From: Pelagibacteraceae bacterium AG-422-B15
Lineage (GTDB): Bacteria; Pseudomonadota; Alphaproteobacteria; Pelagibacterales; AG-422-B15
Assembly (NCBI GenBank): GCA_905182345.1
Contig: CAJJBG010000037.1
Location: forward strand, 1 to 56,798
Length of the DNA stretch: 56,798 nt
Direction: 5' to 3'
This document shows positions 8,718 to 17,869 of this stretch, piece after piece (the first letter of the stretch is position 1; each line of letters begins with the position of its first letter). The translations under genes and the position numbers were made by a program. The notes under the pieces are model-generated. The model was not told the DNA's origin, made no database searches, and worked only from the letters and a program-made list of their open reading frames with translations.

Positions 8718-9367
8718 TTTAATCTTTCATAAAGATTTATTAGAATACTGGCTGTTGCTCCCCAAATATAGTGGGAATTATAATTAATAACATTAAAATT
8801 ATAATCATAGGTAATGCTTCCATTATTATAATGCTTTCTATCAACTTGATGATTACTCGCATCCATCAAAAAACTTAATGGCAGTTTAAATATACTTTCA
8901 ACTTCATTAGAATTTATTTTAGTTTTATGTTGCTGACTAATTAATGATATTATTGGCAATATTTGATAGCCAGTCCCTGTAACGTAGGTATCTAAATTTC
9001 CTATAATCTCTATATATTTTTCTTCTATACCCACCTCTTCATAAGTCTCTCTAATCGCAGTATGAACTGGCGATGCATCCTGCGCATCAATTCTTCCACC
9101 TGGAAAACTAATTTGACTTGCATGATCCTTTAAGTCCGCAGATCTATATGTCAAAATTATGCTGTAGTTACCATCATCAAAAACTATTGGAATCAAAACA
9201 GAAGATTTGGTTAATTTTCTGTCTAGCAGTTTATTAATCTCACTGTTTTGATTTATGCTTGCATCAGTTCTGAGTTCAAGCTTGTTAAAATACTCATGAG
9301 ATATTTCATTTTTATTCTTTAAGATTGATCTAAGATATTTTTCAGATATTTCTTGGTTAGTATTCAT
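8714..9367 (-). CDS. Nudix hydrolase, CoA pyrophosphatase-like
   Basis: This 217-residue protein holds a Nudix box beginning at GGRIDAQDASPVHTAIRET and ending YEEVGI, preceded by the SFPGG element typical of the NudL/YeaB CoA-pyrophosphatase branch. It probably cleaves CoA or a related dinucleotide. It sits between a DUF1285 gene (11-base overlap) and cca (4-base overlap); that trio is conserved in alphaproteobacteria. Substrate is inferred from family and neighbours. Confidence 0.82.
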   Translation of the reverse strand: MNTNQEISEKYLRSILKNKNEISHEYFNKLELRTDASINQNSEINKLLDRKLTKSSVLIPIVFDDGNYSIILTYRSADLKDHASQISFPGGRIDAQDASPVHTAIRETYEEVGIEEKYIEIIGNLDTYVTGTGYQILPIISLISQQHKTKINSNEVESIFKLPLSFLMDASNHQVDRKHYNNGSITYDYNFNVINYNSHYIWGATASILINLYERLK

Positions 9368-9935
9368 ATATTTTGAATACCTCTCTATTGCTCTCTAAAT
9401 ATAGACATTTTTTACCATCAATAACTCCTTCTGATGCTAGTTCTATCAGCTCATAAAATACTGATCTTAAAATTAAAGCTTTTAAATTTTTTCTAACAAG
9501 AACATAAGGAGAAGGCTCATCATTTTTTTTATTAATCTTAATTTCAATTGGATTATTCTTTGAAAGTAAAATTTTTTCTTGCATGTTGGTTACAAAATAC
9601 AGGTTATCTATATTATTATTATTTTCTTTAATTAAAGATATTGCTACAAAAGGGGCATCTTCAACTTTAATTCTTACTTTTTCTACTGGCGTCACAAGAT
9701 AATAAAAATTATCTGAATCTAACCTTATGATGTTTGAAAATAATTTTACCATTGCTGGTCTTTTTATTTCTGTGCCCATATAAAACCATGTACCATTTTT
9801 CATTATTTTTATATCTATATCACCACAAAAATCTGGATTCCATTTGTCAACAGGAGGTAACTGATTTTTTTCTTTTTTACTAAATTCGTAAATTGTGTCG
9901 AGACCTTTTACAAAATTATATTGATCATTAGACAT
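9357..9935 (-). CDS. DUF1285 domain protein
   Basis: This 192-residue protein has the DUF1285 pattern: PPVDKWNPDFCGDIDIKI near residue 27, then NGTWFYMGTEIKRPAMVKLFS, then LVTPVEKVRIKVEDAPFVA. The family has no established function. No signal peptide or membrane segment is visible. It starts at the base where the GNAT gene stops and overlaps the Nudix gene, so it is probably co-translated with them. Confidence 0.85.
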   Translation of the reverse strand: MSNDQYNFVKGLDTIYEFSKKEKNQLPPVDKWNPDFCGDIDIKIMKNGTWFYMGTEIKRPAMVKLFSNIIRLDSDNFYYLVTPVEKVRIKVEDAPFVAISLIKENNNNIDNLYFVTNMQEKILLSKNNPIEIKINKKNDEPSPYVLVRKNLKALILRSVFYELIELASEGVIDGKKCLYLESNREVFKIYEY

Positions 9936-10423
9936 TATTTAAATTCCATTATTGTATAGTTACTTACTTCTAATTTTTGATTAATATCAAGAGTTAAGAC
10001 TTTACTCTTATTAACCGGACCATAAAAATTAAATGGTTCTTTTGTTTTTTTAAAACCAAACCTTTCATAATAATCATAATCACCAACAACAAGAATAAAA
10101 TCATAATTAGAATCAGCTATTATAGCTTTAATTGACTTTTCTACTAATGCGACTCCATAGCCTTTACCTTTATACTGTGGCTCAACTGCCAATGGTCCTA
10201 ATAATAATCCTTGAATTTCATTGTTAATAGACGTCACAGAATAAGAGATTGATGCGACAATTTTACCTTTAAGTTCATAAACATATGAAAATTCTGGATG
10301 ATATCCTGATTTTTCTCTCAGTCGATAAACTGATCTTGCAAATCTTCCTGGACCAAAGGCTCTATTTAAAAGACCATTAATTATATTGCTATCAGTTTTA
10401 TACATCTGTCTTATATTGCTCAT
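9935..10423 (-). CDS. GNAT-family N-acetyltransferase
   Basis: A 162-residue single-domain acetyltransferase of the YhbS-like type. The acetyl-CoA loop is visible as V-x-P-Q-Y-K-G-K-G-Y-G (near residue 97), followed by a VGDYDYYERFGFKK segment where the fold usually places its late beta-bulge. The substrate is unknown. It is the first gene of the leftward GNAT-DUF1285-Nudix-cca run and shares a 68-base divergent region with the MaoC gene. Confidence 0.8.
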   Translation of the reverse strand: MSNIRQMYKTDSNIINGLLNRAFGPGRFARSVYRLREKSGYHPEFSYVYELKGKIVASISYSVTSINNEIQGLLLGPLAVEPQYKGKGYGVALVEKSIKAIIADSNYDFILVVGDYDYYERFGFKKTKEPFNFYGPVNKSKVLTLDINQKLEVSNYTIMEFK

Positions 10424-10491
10424 AATAAAAATATATATTTTATAATAATTTAAGATATTATTTTATTAATTAATAAATAGGGAGTTTATGT

Positions 10492-10947
10492 ATGTTATCT
10501 GTTGATTTTAGTGAGCTAGAAAATTTTATTGGAAAAGAACTTGGTAAGTCTGATTGGATTGTAATTGATCAAAATAGAATTCAACAGTTTGCAGAGGCAA
10601 CTGGTGACCATCAATGGATACATCTTGATGTTGAAAGAGCTTCAAAAGAATTGCCAACAAAATCTACTATTGCTCATGGCTTTCTAACACTTTCTTTGCT
10701 TGTTCCACTTAGTTCAATGATTTGGACAATTACTGGAACCAAAATGGCTATAAATTATGGCCTTAATAAAGTTAGATTTATTAATATGGTACCAGTAGAT
10801 TCAAAAGTGAGACTTAGTTTAAAAGTAAATGAAGTAAATAAACTTGATAATGGTGGTACACAATTAATTTCTGAAGCTACATTGGAAATTGAGGGTCACG
10901 ATAAGCCTGCTTATGTTGCAGAATCAATTATGGTTGCATTTGCATAA
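10492..10947 (+). CDS. MaoC-like hot-dog dehydratase
   Basis: A 151-residue hot-dog protein of the MaoC/NodN group, likely an (R)-specific enoyl-CoA hydratase or acyl-CoA dehydratase. The hydratase signature FAEATGDHQWIHLD (residues about 38-51) carries the catalytic Asp and His, followed by IAHGFLTLSL. It is preceded by a purine-rich GGGAG about 8 bases before the ATG. No fatty-acid neighbours are present, so the acyl substrate is unknown. Confidence 0.85.
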   Translation: MLSVDFSELENFIGKELGKSDWIVIDQNRIQQFAEATGDHQWIHLDVERASKELPTKSTIAHGFLTLSLLVPLSSMIWTITGTKMAINYGLNKVRFINMVPVDSKVRLSLKVNEVNKLDNGGTQLISEATLEIEGHDKPAYVAESIMVAFA

Positions 10948-10956
10948 ATAATAGAG

Positions 10957-11796
10957 ATGCCTGATAAGTCTTTTTCAGATTTAGATGCTTATGGTGAATT
11001 GACTAATGGCAAGCAAATCAAAGTTCTAACTTGGAACTTATGGTGGAAATTTGAAAATTATTTAGATCGTCAAAAGCTTATATTTAATGAGCTTAAAGAG
11101 CTAAATCCAGATATCTTATGTCTACAGGAAGTTTGGGAAGACTCAGATAGCAGTCAAGCTAAAAAAATAGCTGATTTATTCTGTTGCGAATACACTTACT
11201 CAAAGTCATTTGAAATTGATGGTGTCTCATTTGGCAATGCTATTATTTCTAAGTTTCCTATTTTAAATTCTTCATCACATTTAATCCCCACAGCAGTAGA
11301 ATTTAATGAAAATCGAATACTGCTACATAGTGCAATCAATTACGATGGTTTTAAAATAGATGTTTTATGCACCCACTTAAACTATAAGTATAACCAAAGC
11401 GATATACGTCAAAGTCAGGTAGCTTTTATTCTAGAATATATTAGCAAATTAGAAAAATCTAAATTCCCACCTATTCTTTGTGGTGATTTTAATGCCGATC
11501 CATTAAGTGAAGAAATAATGCAAATAACTGGCCTGAAAACTCCTATTAAAAGAACTGTATTACGCGATGCTTGGCAAGTTACAAACCGGGATGATTCCGG
11601 ATATACTTGGTCAAATAGCAACTGTTATGCAAAAAGAAGTTTAGAGGTAGATAGAAGAATTGATTATATTTTTGTTAGTAAACCCAAAACAAAAGGTGTG
11701 GGACATCCACTTAAAAGCATATTAGTGGGTACATCTCCAAAAGATAATGTATATCCTAGTGATCACTTTGGCATTATGACTTATCTTGAAGGATAA
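10957..11796 (+). CDS. Endonuclease/exonuclease/phosphatase-fold hydrolase
   Basis: A 279-residue EEP-superfamily protein. Motifs occur in the standard order: LTWNLWW (metal-site Asn), LCLQEVW (catalytic Glu), CTHLNY, CGDFNADP (Asp/Asn), RRIDYIFV and SDHFGI (final His). No signal peptide is visible. It could act on nucleic acid, a phosphodiester lipid or an inositol phosphate; the sequence does not decide. It lies 9 bases after the MaoC gene and 3 before crcB. Confidence 0.82.
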   Translation: MPDKSFSDLDAYGELTNGKQIKVLTWNLWWKFENYLDRQKLIFNELKELNPDILCLQEVWEDSDSSQAKKIADLFCCEYTYSKSFEIDGVSFGNAIISKFPILNSSSHLIPTAVEFNENRILLHSAINYDGFKIDVLCTHLNYKYNQSDIRQSQVAFILEYISKLEKSKFPPILCGDFNADPLSEEIMQITGLKTPIKRTVLRDAWQVTNRDDSGYTWSNSNCYAKRSLEVDRRIDYIFVSKPKTKGVGHPLKSILVGTSPKDNVYPSDHFGIMTYLEG

Positions 11797-11799
11797 ATT

Positions 11800-12177
11800 A
11801 TGAAAATATTGTTAATAATTTTTTTTGGCGGAGGCGCTGGATCTGTAACAAGATATTTACTAATTAATTACTTTAATAGAATAATGCCAAGCTCTATTCC
11901 ATATGGAGCAATGTTAGTAAATCTAGTTGGAGCACTGACAATAGGAATAATCTATTATTTTATAACTACAAAACTTTTAATCAACGAGCAGTTAAAAATA
12001 TTTTTTACTATTGGCTTTCTAGGAGGCTTCACAACCTTCTCAACATTTAATCTAGATTTTTTTAAATTAATAGAATCTGGAAACTTAGGTTTGGCAATTA
12101 CTTACGCTGCTATTACGTTTATTGGAACAATTACACTTTTCTATATTGGATTTAGTCTAGCCAAGCTAGTAGCTTAA
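11800..12177 (+). CDS. crcB: Fluoride channel CrcB/Fluc
   Basis: CrcB exports fluoride as a dual-topology dimer in the inner membrane. The 125-residue protein has four membrane helices and the family markers GGGAGSVTRYLL at the start, the PYGAMLVNLVGA pore helix with its conserved Asn, and GFLGGFTTFSTF (Phe-box residues). Length is standard. Only 3 bases separate it from the preceding gene, so there is no room for a fluoride riboswitch directly upstream. Its stop abuts the convergent gene's stop (TAATTA). Confidence 0.92.
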   Translation: MKILLIIFFGGGAGSVTRYLLINYFNRIMPSSIPYGAMLVNLVGALTIGIIYYFITTKLLINEQLKIFFTIGFLGGFTTFSTFNLDFFKLIESGNLGLAITYAAITFIGTITLFYIGFSLAKLVA

Positions 12178-12729
12178 TTAATTTTTACGCTTTTCAATCA
12201 TGTACTCAGCAAGTCCTTGGTAGCCTTTTTGAATCATCATTCTAACTGATGCAGAATTCATGGTTTCATTTAAAGCTGGTATTTTATGTGCTCTTACAGT
12301 TGTGTTCATATATTGAGCTGCACTACAAATAGCAATTATTTCGGAAATAACATTCTCAGGAAACCCATTGGATAGAATTCTATCTACATCATCTTGAGTT
12401 ATAGAATCTATATCTTCATTAACTTTGTGCGAAAAAGTTAAAACAGATTTAAACTCTTCCTGTATAGAAGACAAGGAAATATTTTGTAAAGATGAGTTTT
12501 CCTCCATATCTACTATTAGCTTTTTAGCTATTTCTTTATGTATATTTTTACAGTAAGTACATCCATTTAGTTCTGACACATATGCAAAGATCATTTCTTT
12601 TATATAAATAGGGAGTATGGTTTCTTGGTACATTAGCTTTTCAAGGAATAGTACGTACTGAGATTGATAATTCCAATTATCTAAAAAAACATTATATACT
12701 GAATTATATTTATTTAAAAAATCACTCAT
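12178..12729 (-). CDS. AhpD-like/carboxymuconolactone decarboxylase family protein
   Basis: An all-helical protein of 183 residues with the AhpD-type motif SELNGCTYCKNIH (residues about 53-65), that is Cys-x-x-Cys followed three residues on by His. Members act as peroxidases or disulfide reductants. The tail MIQKGYQGLAEYMIEKRK is unremarkable. It follows the tRNA-Gln gene on the same strand by 13 bases and may be read from the tRNA transcript. The specific reaction is unknown. Confidence 0.75.
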   Translation of the reverse strand: MSDFLNKYNSVYNVFLDNWNYQSQYVLFLEKLMYQETILPIYIKEMIFAYVSELNGCTYCKNIHKEIAKKLIVDMEENSSLQNISLSSIQEEFKSVLTFSHKVNEDIDSITQDDVDRILSNGFPENVISEIIAICSAAQYMNTTVRAHKIPALNETMNSASVRMMIQKGYQGLAEYMIEKRKN

Positions 12730-12742
12730 AATTTTGAATTAT

Positions 12743-12817
12743 TGGCTGGGGCGGGAGGATTCGAACCTCCGAGTGCCGCTACCAAAAAGCGGTGCCTTAC
12801 CACTTGGCCACGCCCCA
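12743..12817 (-). tRNA. tRNA-Gln (anticodon UUG)
   Basis: Read leftward, the sequence folds as a full cloverleaf: acceptor TGGGGCG paired with CGCCCCA, a D arm GCC...GGC, an anticodon stem CCGCT/AGCGG around the loop TTTTGGT (anticodon TTG), and a T arm with GGTTCGAATCC. The discriminator is G and the 3' CCA is encoded (75 bases in all). It lies between ispE and the AhpD-like gene on the same strand. Confidence 0.96.
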
Positions 12818-12864
12818 ATGTTAATTAAATATATAAATAGTGCACCAGAAATGAAATGCAATCA

Positions 12865-13731
12865 TTAAATAATGCTTACCAACCTAGACCACCACCTAGG
12901 ATAATTAACTTTAAAATATGTTTCCGCTGCGTTAGCAGCTATTTTATCCTCAAATAGTGCGAAATAAGTTGACCCACTTCCAGTCATCCTGTGGGCAAAG
13001 GAGCCTTCTTGATTTTCTAATTCCTTTTTAACCTCAATAATATCAGGGCAAATTTTACTCGCAGCCTCCTCTAGATCATTAGATGAATTATTCATAACCC
13101 CTTTAAGATCTCTTATGATAATTGGCATATTAAAGTCTTTAATTAATGTATATTTTGTATTTGCATTAAACACATCTGCAGTACTTAAATTCATAGATGG
13201 TTTTACTAATAGAGCTTTGTATACTTTTTTAAAGTTTATGAACTTATCTATAACTCCCTTGCCACTTATTAGTGCTGAAGAATCATGTAAAAAAAACTCT
13301 ATGTCAGAGCCTAGTGATCTAACAATCTTATTAATATTCTCATCTTTCTTAATAATATCTAATTTTTGTAATACAGCTATTACTGTTGCAACATTACTAG
13401 AACCTCCACCTAGACCAGCTCCAACTGGAATTAGCTTATCTATAGTAATTTTATAATTAATTTTTTTAATTAAGTCGTGCTGTAAAAGATATTTGTGCAG
13501 CTTAGAAATATTATTGTTTAAAATAGATTTGCTATGTAGTCCTTTAAATACTACTTCAAAATTATCATTTTTTTCAAAAGTTATTGTATCATAAAGATCA
13601 ATGCGACTGATCAAGCTTGAAATATTATGATAACCATCGACTCTTTTATTTAACACGTGCAAAAACAGATTTATTTTTGCATATGATTTAAATTCTAATG
13701 TTTCTAGCACAATAAATTTATAGCAATTCAA
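12865..13731 (-). CDS. ispE: 4-diphosphocytidyl-2-C-methyl-D-erythritol kinase
   Basis: IspE phosphorylates CDP-methylerythritol in the MEP isoprenoid pathway. Family motifs are AKINLFLHVLNKRVDGYH at the N-terminus, the GHMP ATP loop PVGAGLGGGSSNVAT near residue 103 and MTGSGSTYFAL near the C-terminus. No ATG precedes the first motif. The TTG at 13731 overlaps the upstream stop (TTGA), which suggests translational coupling, while a GTG at 13710 would give a leader of more usual length; I cannot decide between them. It ends the ETF-QO-TPR-ispE operon. Confidence 0.93.
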   Translation of the reverse strand: MNCYKFIVLETLEFKSYAKINLFLHVLNKRVDGYHNISSLISRIDLYDTITFEKNDNFEVVFKGLHSKSILNNNISKLHKYLLQHDLIKKINYKITIDKLIPVGAGLGGGSSNVATVIAVLQKLDIIKKDENINKIVRSLGSDIEFFLHDSSALISGKGVIDKFINFKKVYKALLVKPSMNLSTADVFNANTKYTLIKDFNMPIIIRDLKGVMNNSSNDLEEAASKICPDIIEVKKELENQEGSFAHRMTGSGSTYFALFEDKIAANAAETYFKVNYPRWWSRLVSII

Positions 13732-15389
13732 TATCCCTTTAGCAATTTAACTTTAATTTTCTTAATTAAATCATTTGGTGGCTTAAGATCTAAAGCCCTA
13801 TTCCACTGGTATCTTGCCTCAATGTACCTGCCAACTTTCCAAAGGGTATCTCCATAATGCTCATTAATAATTGCATCTGTTGGCTCTAGGTGAGCCGCGT
13901 AACTTAGTAAAGAATTAGCCTGTTCAAAATCTTTAGTTTTAAAATAATACCATGCAAGGCTATCTATAAAATAGGCATCATCTGGCTTTTGTTTAAGAGC
14001 AGATTCAATCATCAGCTTGGCTTCATCCATATTAATTTCACTATCAATCCAAGAGTAGCCTAAGTAGTTTAAAACGTCTGGTTGTCCTTTTTTTAATGTG
14101 AGGGCTTTTAAAAAATCTTGCTCTGCTAATGTCCAATTATTTGACCGCTCGTAAGCAATACCTCTACGGTAATAGACATTCCATAAATCTGATTCTATTA
14201 AATATCTATTGTCTTTAATAATTTTACCATAGTTTTCTATGGCTTTTTTCCAATCTTCTTCGTAACGAAAATGATCAGCAAGTGTCATTAAAACTTTGAA
14301 GTTTTTATGTGTTTTTAGAAAATTTTGTAGAATTATTATAGCCTGGTCTTTTTGGTCATCTAGGCTAAGTAAGTTAGCTGATTGTATGGTTGATAATCCT
14401 CCTAAATAATGAGTTTTGGGTATTGATTTATATAAAGCTAATGCCTCATTATATAAACTTGAATTATGAAGAAGGTTCGCCAATAAAAAATTAACCTCAT
14501 AAAAATTAGGATAGCTAAAGTTAGCCAAAGTTAATATACTTCTAGATAGATCTATGCTTTCAAAACCAACTTCTTCCATCGCGTTATAAAGAACCACTCC
14601 AATCCCATTAATTTGACTCTTAATTAATCTCTGATTTTGGAGAACATTAGTATTTAATAAGTCATAGTTATTGCCTTGAAAGAGTTGCTTTAGAGCGCTT
14701 TCTTTTTTTTCATTTAAATTATTTCTGTGGAGAAAATTTAGGTAAAAATTCATCAAACTAAGGTCTTGGTTTTGTGCTATGGCTTGTTCATAAAAAATAC
14801 TAGCTAGCTCAACTTCATTAACTAAATCGTAAATTAGCGCCTTATGATATATTATTTCATTATGCATTTGACTTGATTGAATGCTGTCTAAAATTTTAAT
14901 ACTTTCTAAATAATTACTTAAGTTGGCCCAAGACCATGCTTCTAGTAAGTGCAAATATAAATCTTGCTTATTTATTTTTAAACTTACTTTTAAAAAAGCA
15001 GATGCTGCTTTGCTATTTCTATTTTTCTTTAAATATAAAGTACCATTTATTAAAGGGCCTGTAGATTGTAAAAAATCATTACAGTAGCTATCTAATTTAT
15101 TACATCCAATTTTGGATAACTTTTCATAATATCTATTTGCAGACTCAATATTGTTATTGAAAAGATTATTTTGAATTAACTTTATGTAGAGGTTTTGATT
15201 TGTGGGATCTATTTTAGACAATTTAACAAGATGCTTAATTGTAACATCATAGTCATTCAACTCCTCTGCGATTTCTGCTATTAAGAAACTACTTACGTCT
15301 AGAGAATTTAAATCTTTTGCGCTGTAAGCTAATGTTTGAAATGATGAAGCTAAGACTAATAAAAAAGTAAAAATTTTAATCTTATACAT
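13728..15389 (-). CDS. Secreted TPR-repeat protein
   Basis: A 553-residue protein with an N-terminal signal peptide (about residues 1-22, ending TLAYSA) and many degenerate tetratricopeptide repeats. The best repeats lie in the C-terminal third, such as YYRRGIAYERSNNWTLAEQDF, VLNYLGYSWID and DSLAWYYFKTKDFEQA. The protein is probably periplasmic and a scaffold for protein contacts. A TPR gene beside ispE and ETF-QO is common in alphaproteobacteria; its partner is unknown. It starts 5 bases after the ETF-QO stop. Confidence 0.82.
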   Translation of the reverse strand: MYKIKIFTFLLVLASSFQTLAYSAKDLNSLDVSSFLIAEIAEELNDYDVTIKHLVKLSKIDPTNQNLYIKLIQNNLFNNNIESANRYYEKLSKIGCNKLDSYCNDFLQSTGPLINGTLYLKKNRNSKAASAFLKVSLKINKQDLYLHLLEAWSWANLSNYLESIKILDSIQSSQMHNEIIYHKALIYDLVNEVELASIFYEQAIAQNQDLSLMNFYLNFLHRNNLNEKKESALKQLFQGNNYDLLNTNVLQNQRLIKSQINGIGVVLYNAMEEVGFESIDLSRSILTLANFSYPNFYEVNFLLANLLHNSSLYNEALALYKSIPKTHYLGGLSTIQSANLLSLDDQKDQAIIILQNFLKTHKNFKVLMTLADHFRYEEDWKKAIENYGKIIKDNRYLIESDLWNVYYRRGIAYERSNNWTLAEQDFLKALTLKKGQPDVLNYLGYSWIDSEINMDEAKLMIESALKQKPDDAYFIDSLAWYYFKTKDFEQANSLLSYAAHLEPTDAIINEHYGDTLWKVGRYIEARYQWNRALDLKPPNDLIKKIKVKLLKGY

Positions 15390-15394
15390 ATCAA

Positions 15395-17038
15395 TTACAT
15401 GTTTGAATATTTAGGGCCGCCACCACCTTCTGGGGTTACCCAGTTGATGTTTTGTGATGGCTCTTTAATGTCACAAGTCTTACAGTGAATGCAGTTTTGG
15501 CTATTTATTACAAAAACTGGCTCTGATGATGCGTCACTATCTTGCACCTCATAGACTCCAACGGGGCAATATCTTTGTGCAGGCTCAGCAAATTTACTTA
15601 GTGTATATTTGATAGGCAAGTCAGGGTCCTTTAATTTTAAGTGCACCGGCTGATTCTCAGCATGAAAGGTTCCTGACAAATAAACTGAGCTTGGCCTATC
15701 AAAAGTCAGAACTCCATCTGGTTTTGGATATACAATTTTTTTCATTTCATTTGCTGGCTTTAAGCTCTCATGATCGCTGTGCTTATGTCTTAATGTAAAA
15801 GGGAGTCTGCCTCTAAAAAACAACTGGTCTATTCCAGTTAAAATTATACCCAGTAAGAGTCCAAAGCCCATGAATGGCTTAACATTTCTTGCTAAAAATA
15901 GTTCTTTGTAAGCCCAGCTATTTTTAAAATTTGCTTCATATGATGAAAGATCTTTTAAACCTTTGGTGAATTTATCATTTATAGTTTCTGCAGCTATCAT
16001 GCCACTTTTTAAAGCTGTATGCGAACCTTTGATCTTTGGCATATTTAACGTACCGGCATCACAGCCTATCAATAATCCATTTGGCATATACATTTTTGGT
16101 AAACTTTGTAGTCCACCCTCTATAAGAGCTCTTGCGCCATATGAAACTCTTTTCCCACCTTTTAATATCTTAGAAACTGCAGGATGAGTCTTGAATCTTT
16201 GAAATTCTTCAAATGGAGATAGGTACGGATTCTTATAATCTAACCCAACAACATACCCAATAAATACTTGTTTATTTTCAGCATGATAAATAAAGCTTCC
16301 ACCATAAGTATCATTCTCTAGTGGCCATCCTGTTGTGTGTATAACTTGGCCTTCTTTGTGATTTTCCTTAGGAATATCCCATATTTCTTTTAGTCCAATT
16401 CCATATTGTTGGGGATCGCTATTTTCAGCTAAGTTATATTTTTCAATTAATGATTTGCCTAAATGTCCCCTACAGCCTTCAGCAAAAACAGTTACAGCTG
16501 CATGCAGCTCTATCCCAGGCTCAAAAGAATCTTTTTTTTCATAATTAGAATCACGACCCATGTCATTAGTTGCTACACCCTTAATTGAATCATCCTCGTT
16601 AAATAATACTTCTGATGCTGCAAACCCAGGATAAATTTCAACACCAAGATTTTCAGCAACTTGTCCGAACCAACGACATAGATTTGCTAAACTTATTATA
16701 TAGTTTCCTTTGTTATGTTGTACGGGTGGCAATAAAAAAGTGGGGAAACTAAAGTGTCTCTTCTTAGATAAAAATAAAAACTTTTCTGAGTTAACTTGGG
16801 TTTTTACTGGGCATCCATCCATAGTTCTCCAATTAGGTAAAAGCTCATCTAAAGCTTTAGTTTCAAATACATTACCACTTAAAATATGGGCTCCAACTTC
16901 AGATGCTTTTTCTACTATGCATACATTTGTTTCTGCATTTAGCTGCTTCAATCTAATGGCTGTGGCTAGTCCAGCAGGACCTGCACCGACGATAACTACG
17001 TCATATTCCATCGACTCACGTTGGTTTTCTGTATTCAT
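15395..17038 (-). CDS. Electron-transfer flavoprotein:ubiquinone oxidoreductase
   Basis: ETF-QO passes electrons from ETF (fed by acyl-CoA and other dehydrogenases) to ubiquinone. The 547-residue protein has the N-terminal FAD-binding VVIVGAGPAGLATAIRL (about 15-31), the ETF-QO signatures GAHILSGNVFE and GCDAGTLNMPKIKGSHTA, a hydrophobic segment near 395 that may dip into the membrane, and a C-terminal [4Fe-4S] site with CPVGVYEV and CIHCKTCDI. All four cluster cysteines are visible. It links amino acid and fatty acid oxidation to the bc1 and oxidase complexes encoded nearby. Confidence 0.95.
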   Translation of the reverse strand: MNTENQRESMEYDVVIVGAGPAGLATAIRLKQLNAETNVCIVEKASEVGAHILSGNVFETKALDELLPNWRTMDGCPVKTQVNSEKFLFLSKKRHFSFPTFLLPPVQHNKGNYIISLANLCRWFGQVAENLGVEIYPGFAASEVLFNEDDSIKGVATNDMGRDSNYEKKDSFEPGIELHAAVTVFAEGCRGHLGKSLIEKYNLAENSDPQQYGIGLKEIWDIPKENHKEGQVIHTTGWPLENDTYGGSFIYHAENKQVFIGYVVGLDYKNPYLSPFEEFQRFKTHPAVSKILKGGKRVSYGARALIEGGLQSLPKMYMPNGLLIGCDAGTLNMPKIKGSHTALKSGMIAAETINDKFTKGLKDLSSYEANFKNSWAYKELFLARNVKPFMGFGLLLGIILTGIDQLFFRGRLPFTLRHKHSDHESLKPANEMKKIVYPKPDGVLTFDRPSSVYLSGTFHAENQPVHLKLKDPDLPIKYTLSKFAEPAQRYCPVGVYEVQDSDASSEPVFVINSQNCIHCKTCDIKEPSQNINWVTPEGGGGPKYSNM

Positions 17039-17112
17039 TTTGATTATCTAATAGTATTATTTAAATTACTGATACAATAATTCAAGAATATGAGTCAATT
17101 TTATTAAAAATA

Positions 17113-17868
17113 ATGGGGAAAAATAAAATAAAAAGCAACCTAAAGACCTTAAGAGTACTCAGAGAAAGCGGCATAAGTGATAATTTGTCTAATTCGCCTA
17201 TAAATAGATTTGAAATAATAAGCCCTAAATTAAATAAAAAACCTAAAATTAATGCATCAAATAAAGTGCAATTAGTTAAATTGAGTACAGAAAAACAATT
17301 ATCTAAAATTCAAAATATTGAAGAATTAAAATTATATATCAATAATTTTAAAGGATGTGATTTATATAAAAGTGCAACTAATGCAGTATTTTCTGATGGC
17401 AATGAAAAGGCTAAAATAATGCTAATAGGAGAAGCTCCTGGTCATGATGAGGATCTTGAAGGAAAACCTTTTGTTGGCAGAAGTGGTAAGTTATTAGATA
17501 AAATGCTAAACGCAATTGATCTTGATCGTGAGAAGGTTTATATCGCGAATATTATCCCTTGGCGCCCACCAGCTAATCGTCGTCCGACAAAAGAAGAGAT
17601 AGAAATCTGTCTCCCAATAATATTAAAGCATATTGAGCTGATAAATCCAAAAGTGCTTTTGCTTTTAGGAAGCACCTCTACTTATGCTCTTTTAAAGAAT
17701 GATACGCCTATAACAAAGATTAGGGGAGAATGGTTTTCACTAGATGTTAATGGTAAAAAAATTCAAACTATGCCAACTTTTCATCCAGCATTTTTACTAA
17801 GACAACCAAAGCAAAAAAAGCATGTATGGACAGACCTTCAAAATGTAAGAGATAGTATAAGTAAATAA
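17113..17868 (+). CDS. Uracil-DNA glycosylase, family 4-like, lacking two cluster cysteines
   Basis: A 251-residue UDG-superfamily protein likely to remove uracil from DNA. Motif A is GEAPGHDED (106-114), followed by GKPFVGRSGKLLDKML and the late TFHPAFLLRQP. An N-terminal extension of about 70 residues is basic and low-complexity. Canonical family 4 enzymes bind [4Fe-4S] with four Cys; here only C82 and C166 remain, and the usual KCRPP is PWRPP (W150). It therefore probably lacks the cluster, as in related alphaproteobacterial forms. It precedes rnhB by 1 base. Confidence 0.82.
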   Translation: MGKNKIKSNLKTLRVLRESGISDNLSNSPINRFEIISPKLNKKPKINASNKVQLVKLSTEKQLSKIQNIEELKLYINNFKGCDLYKSATNAVFSDGNEKAKIMLIGEAPGHDEDLEGKPFVGRSGKLLDKMLNAIDLDREKVYIANIIPWRPPANRRPTKEEIEICLPIILKHIELINPKVLLLLGSTSTYALLKNDTPITKIRGEWFSLDVNGKKIQTMPTFHPAFLLRQPKQKKHVWTDLQNVRDSISK

Positions 17869-17869
17869 A

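Noticed and set aside
11797-11799. A fluoride riboswitch before crcB
   Set aside because: Only three bases separate crcB from the preceding coding region; no leader exists.
12728-12742. ATAATT-TTG-AATTAT hairpin after tRNA-Gln as terminator
   Set aside because: The stem is entirely A:T and overlaps the next start codon; it gives no terminator signal, though a role in processing cannot be excluded.
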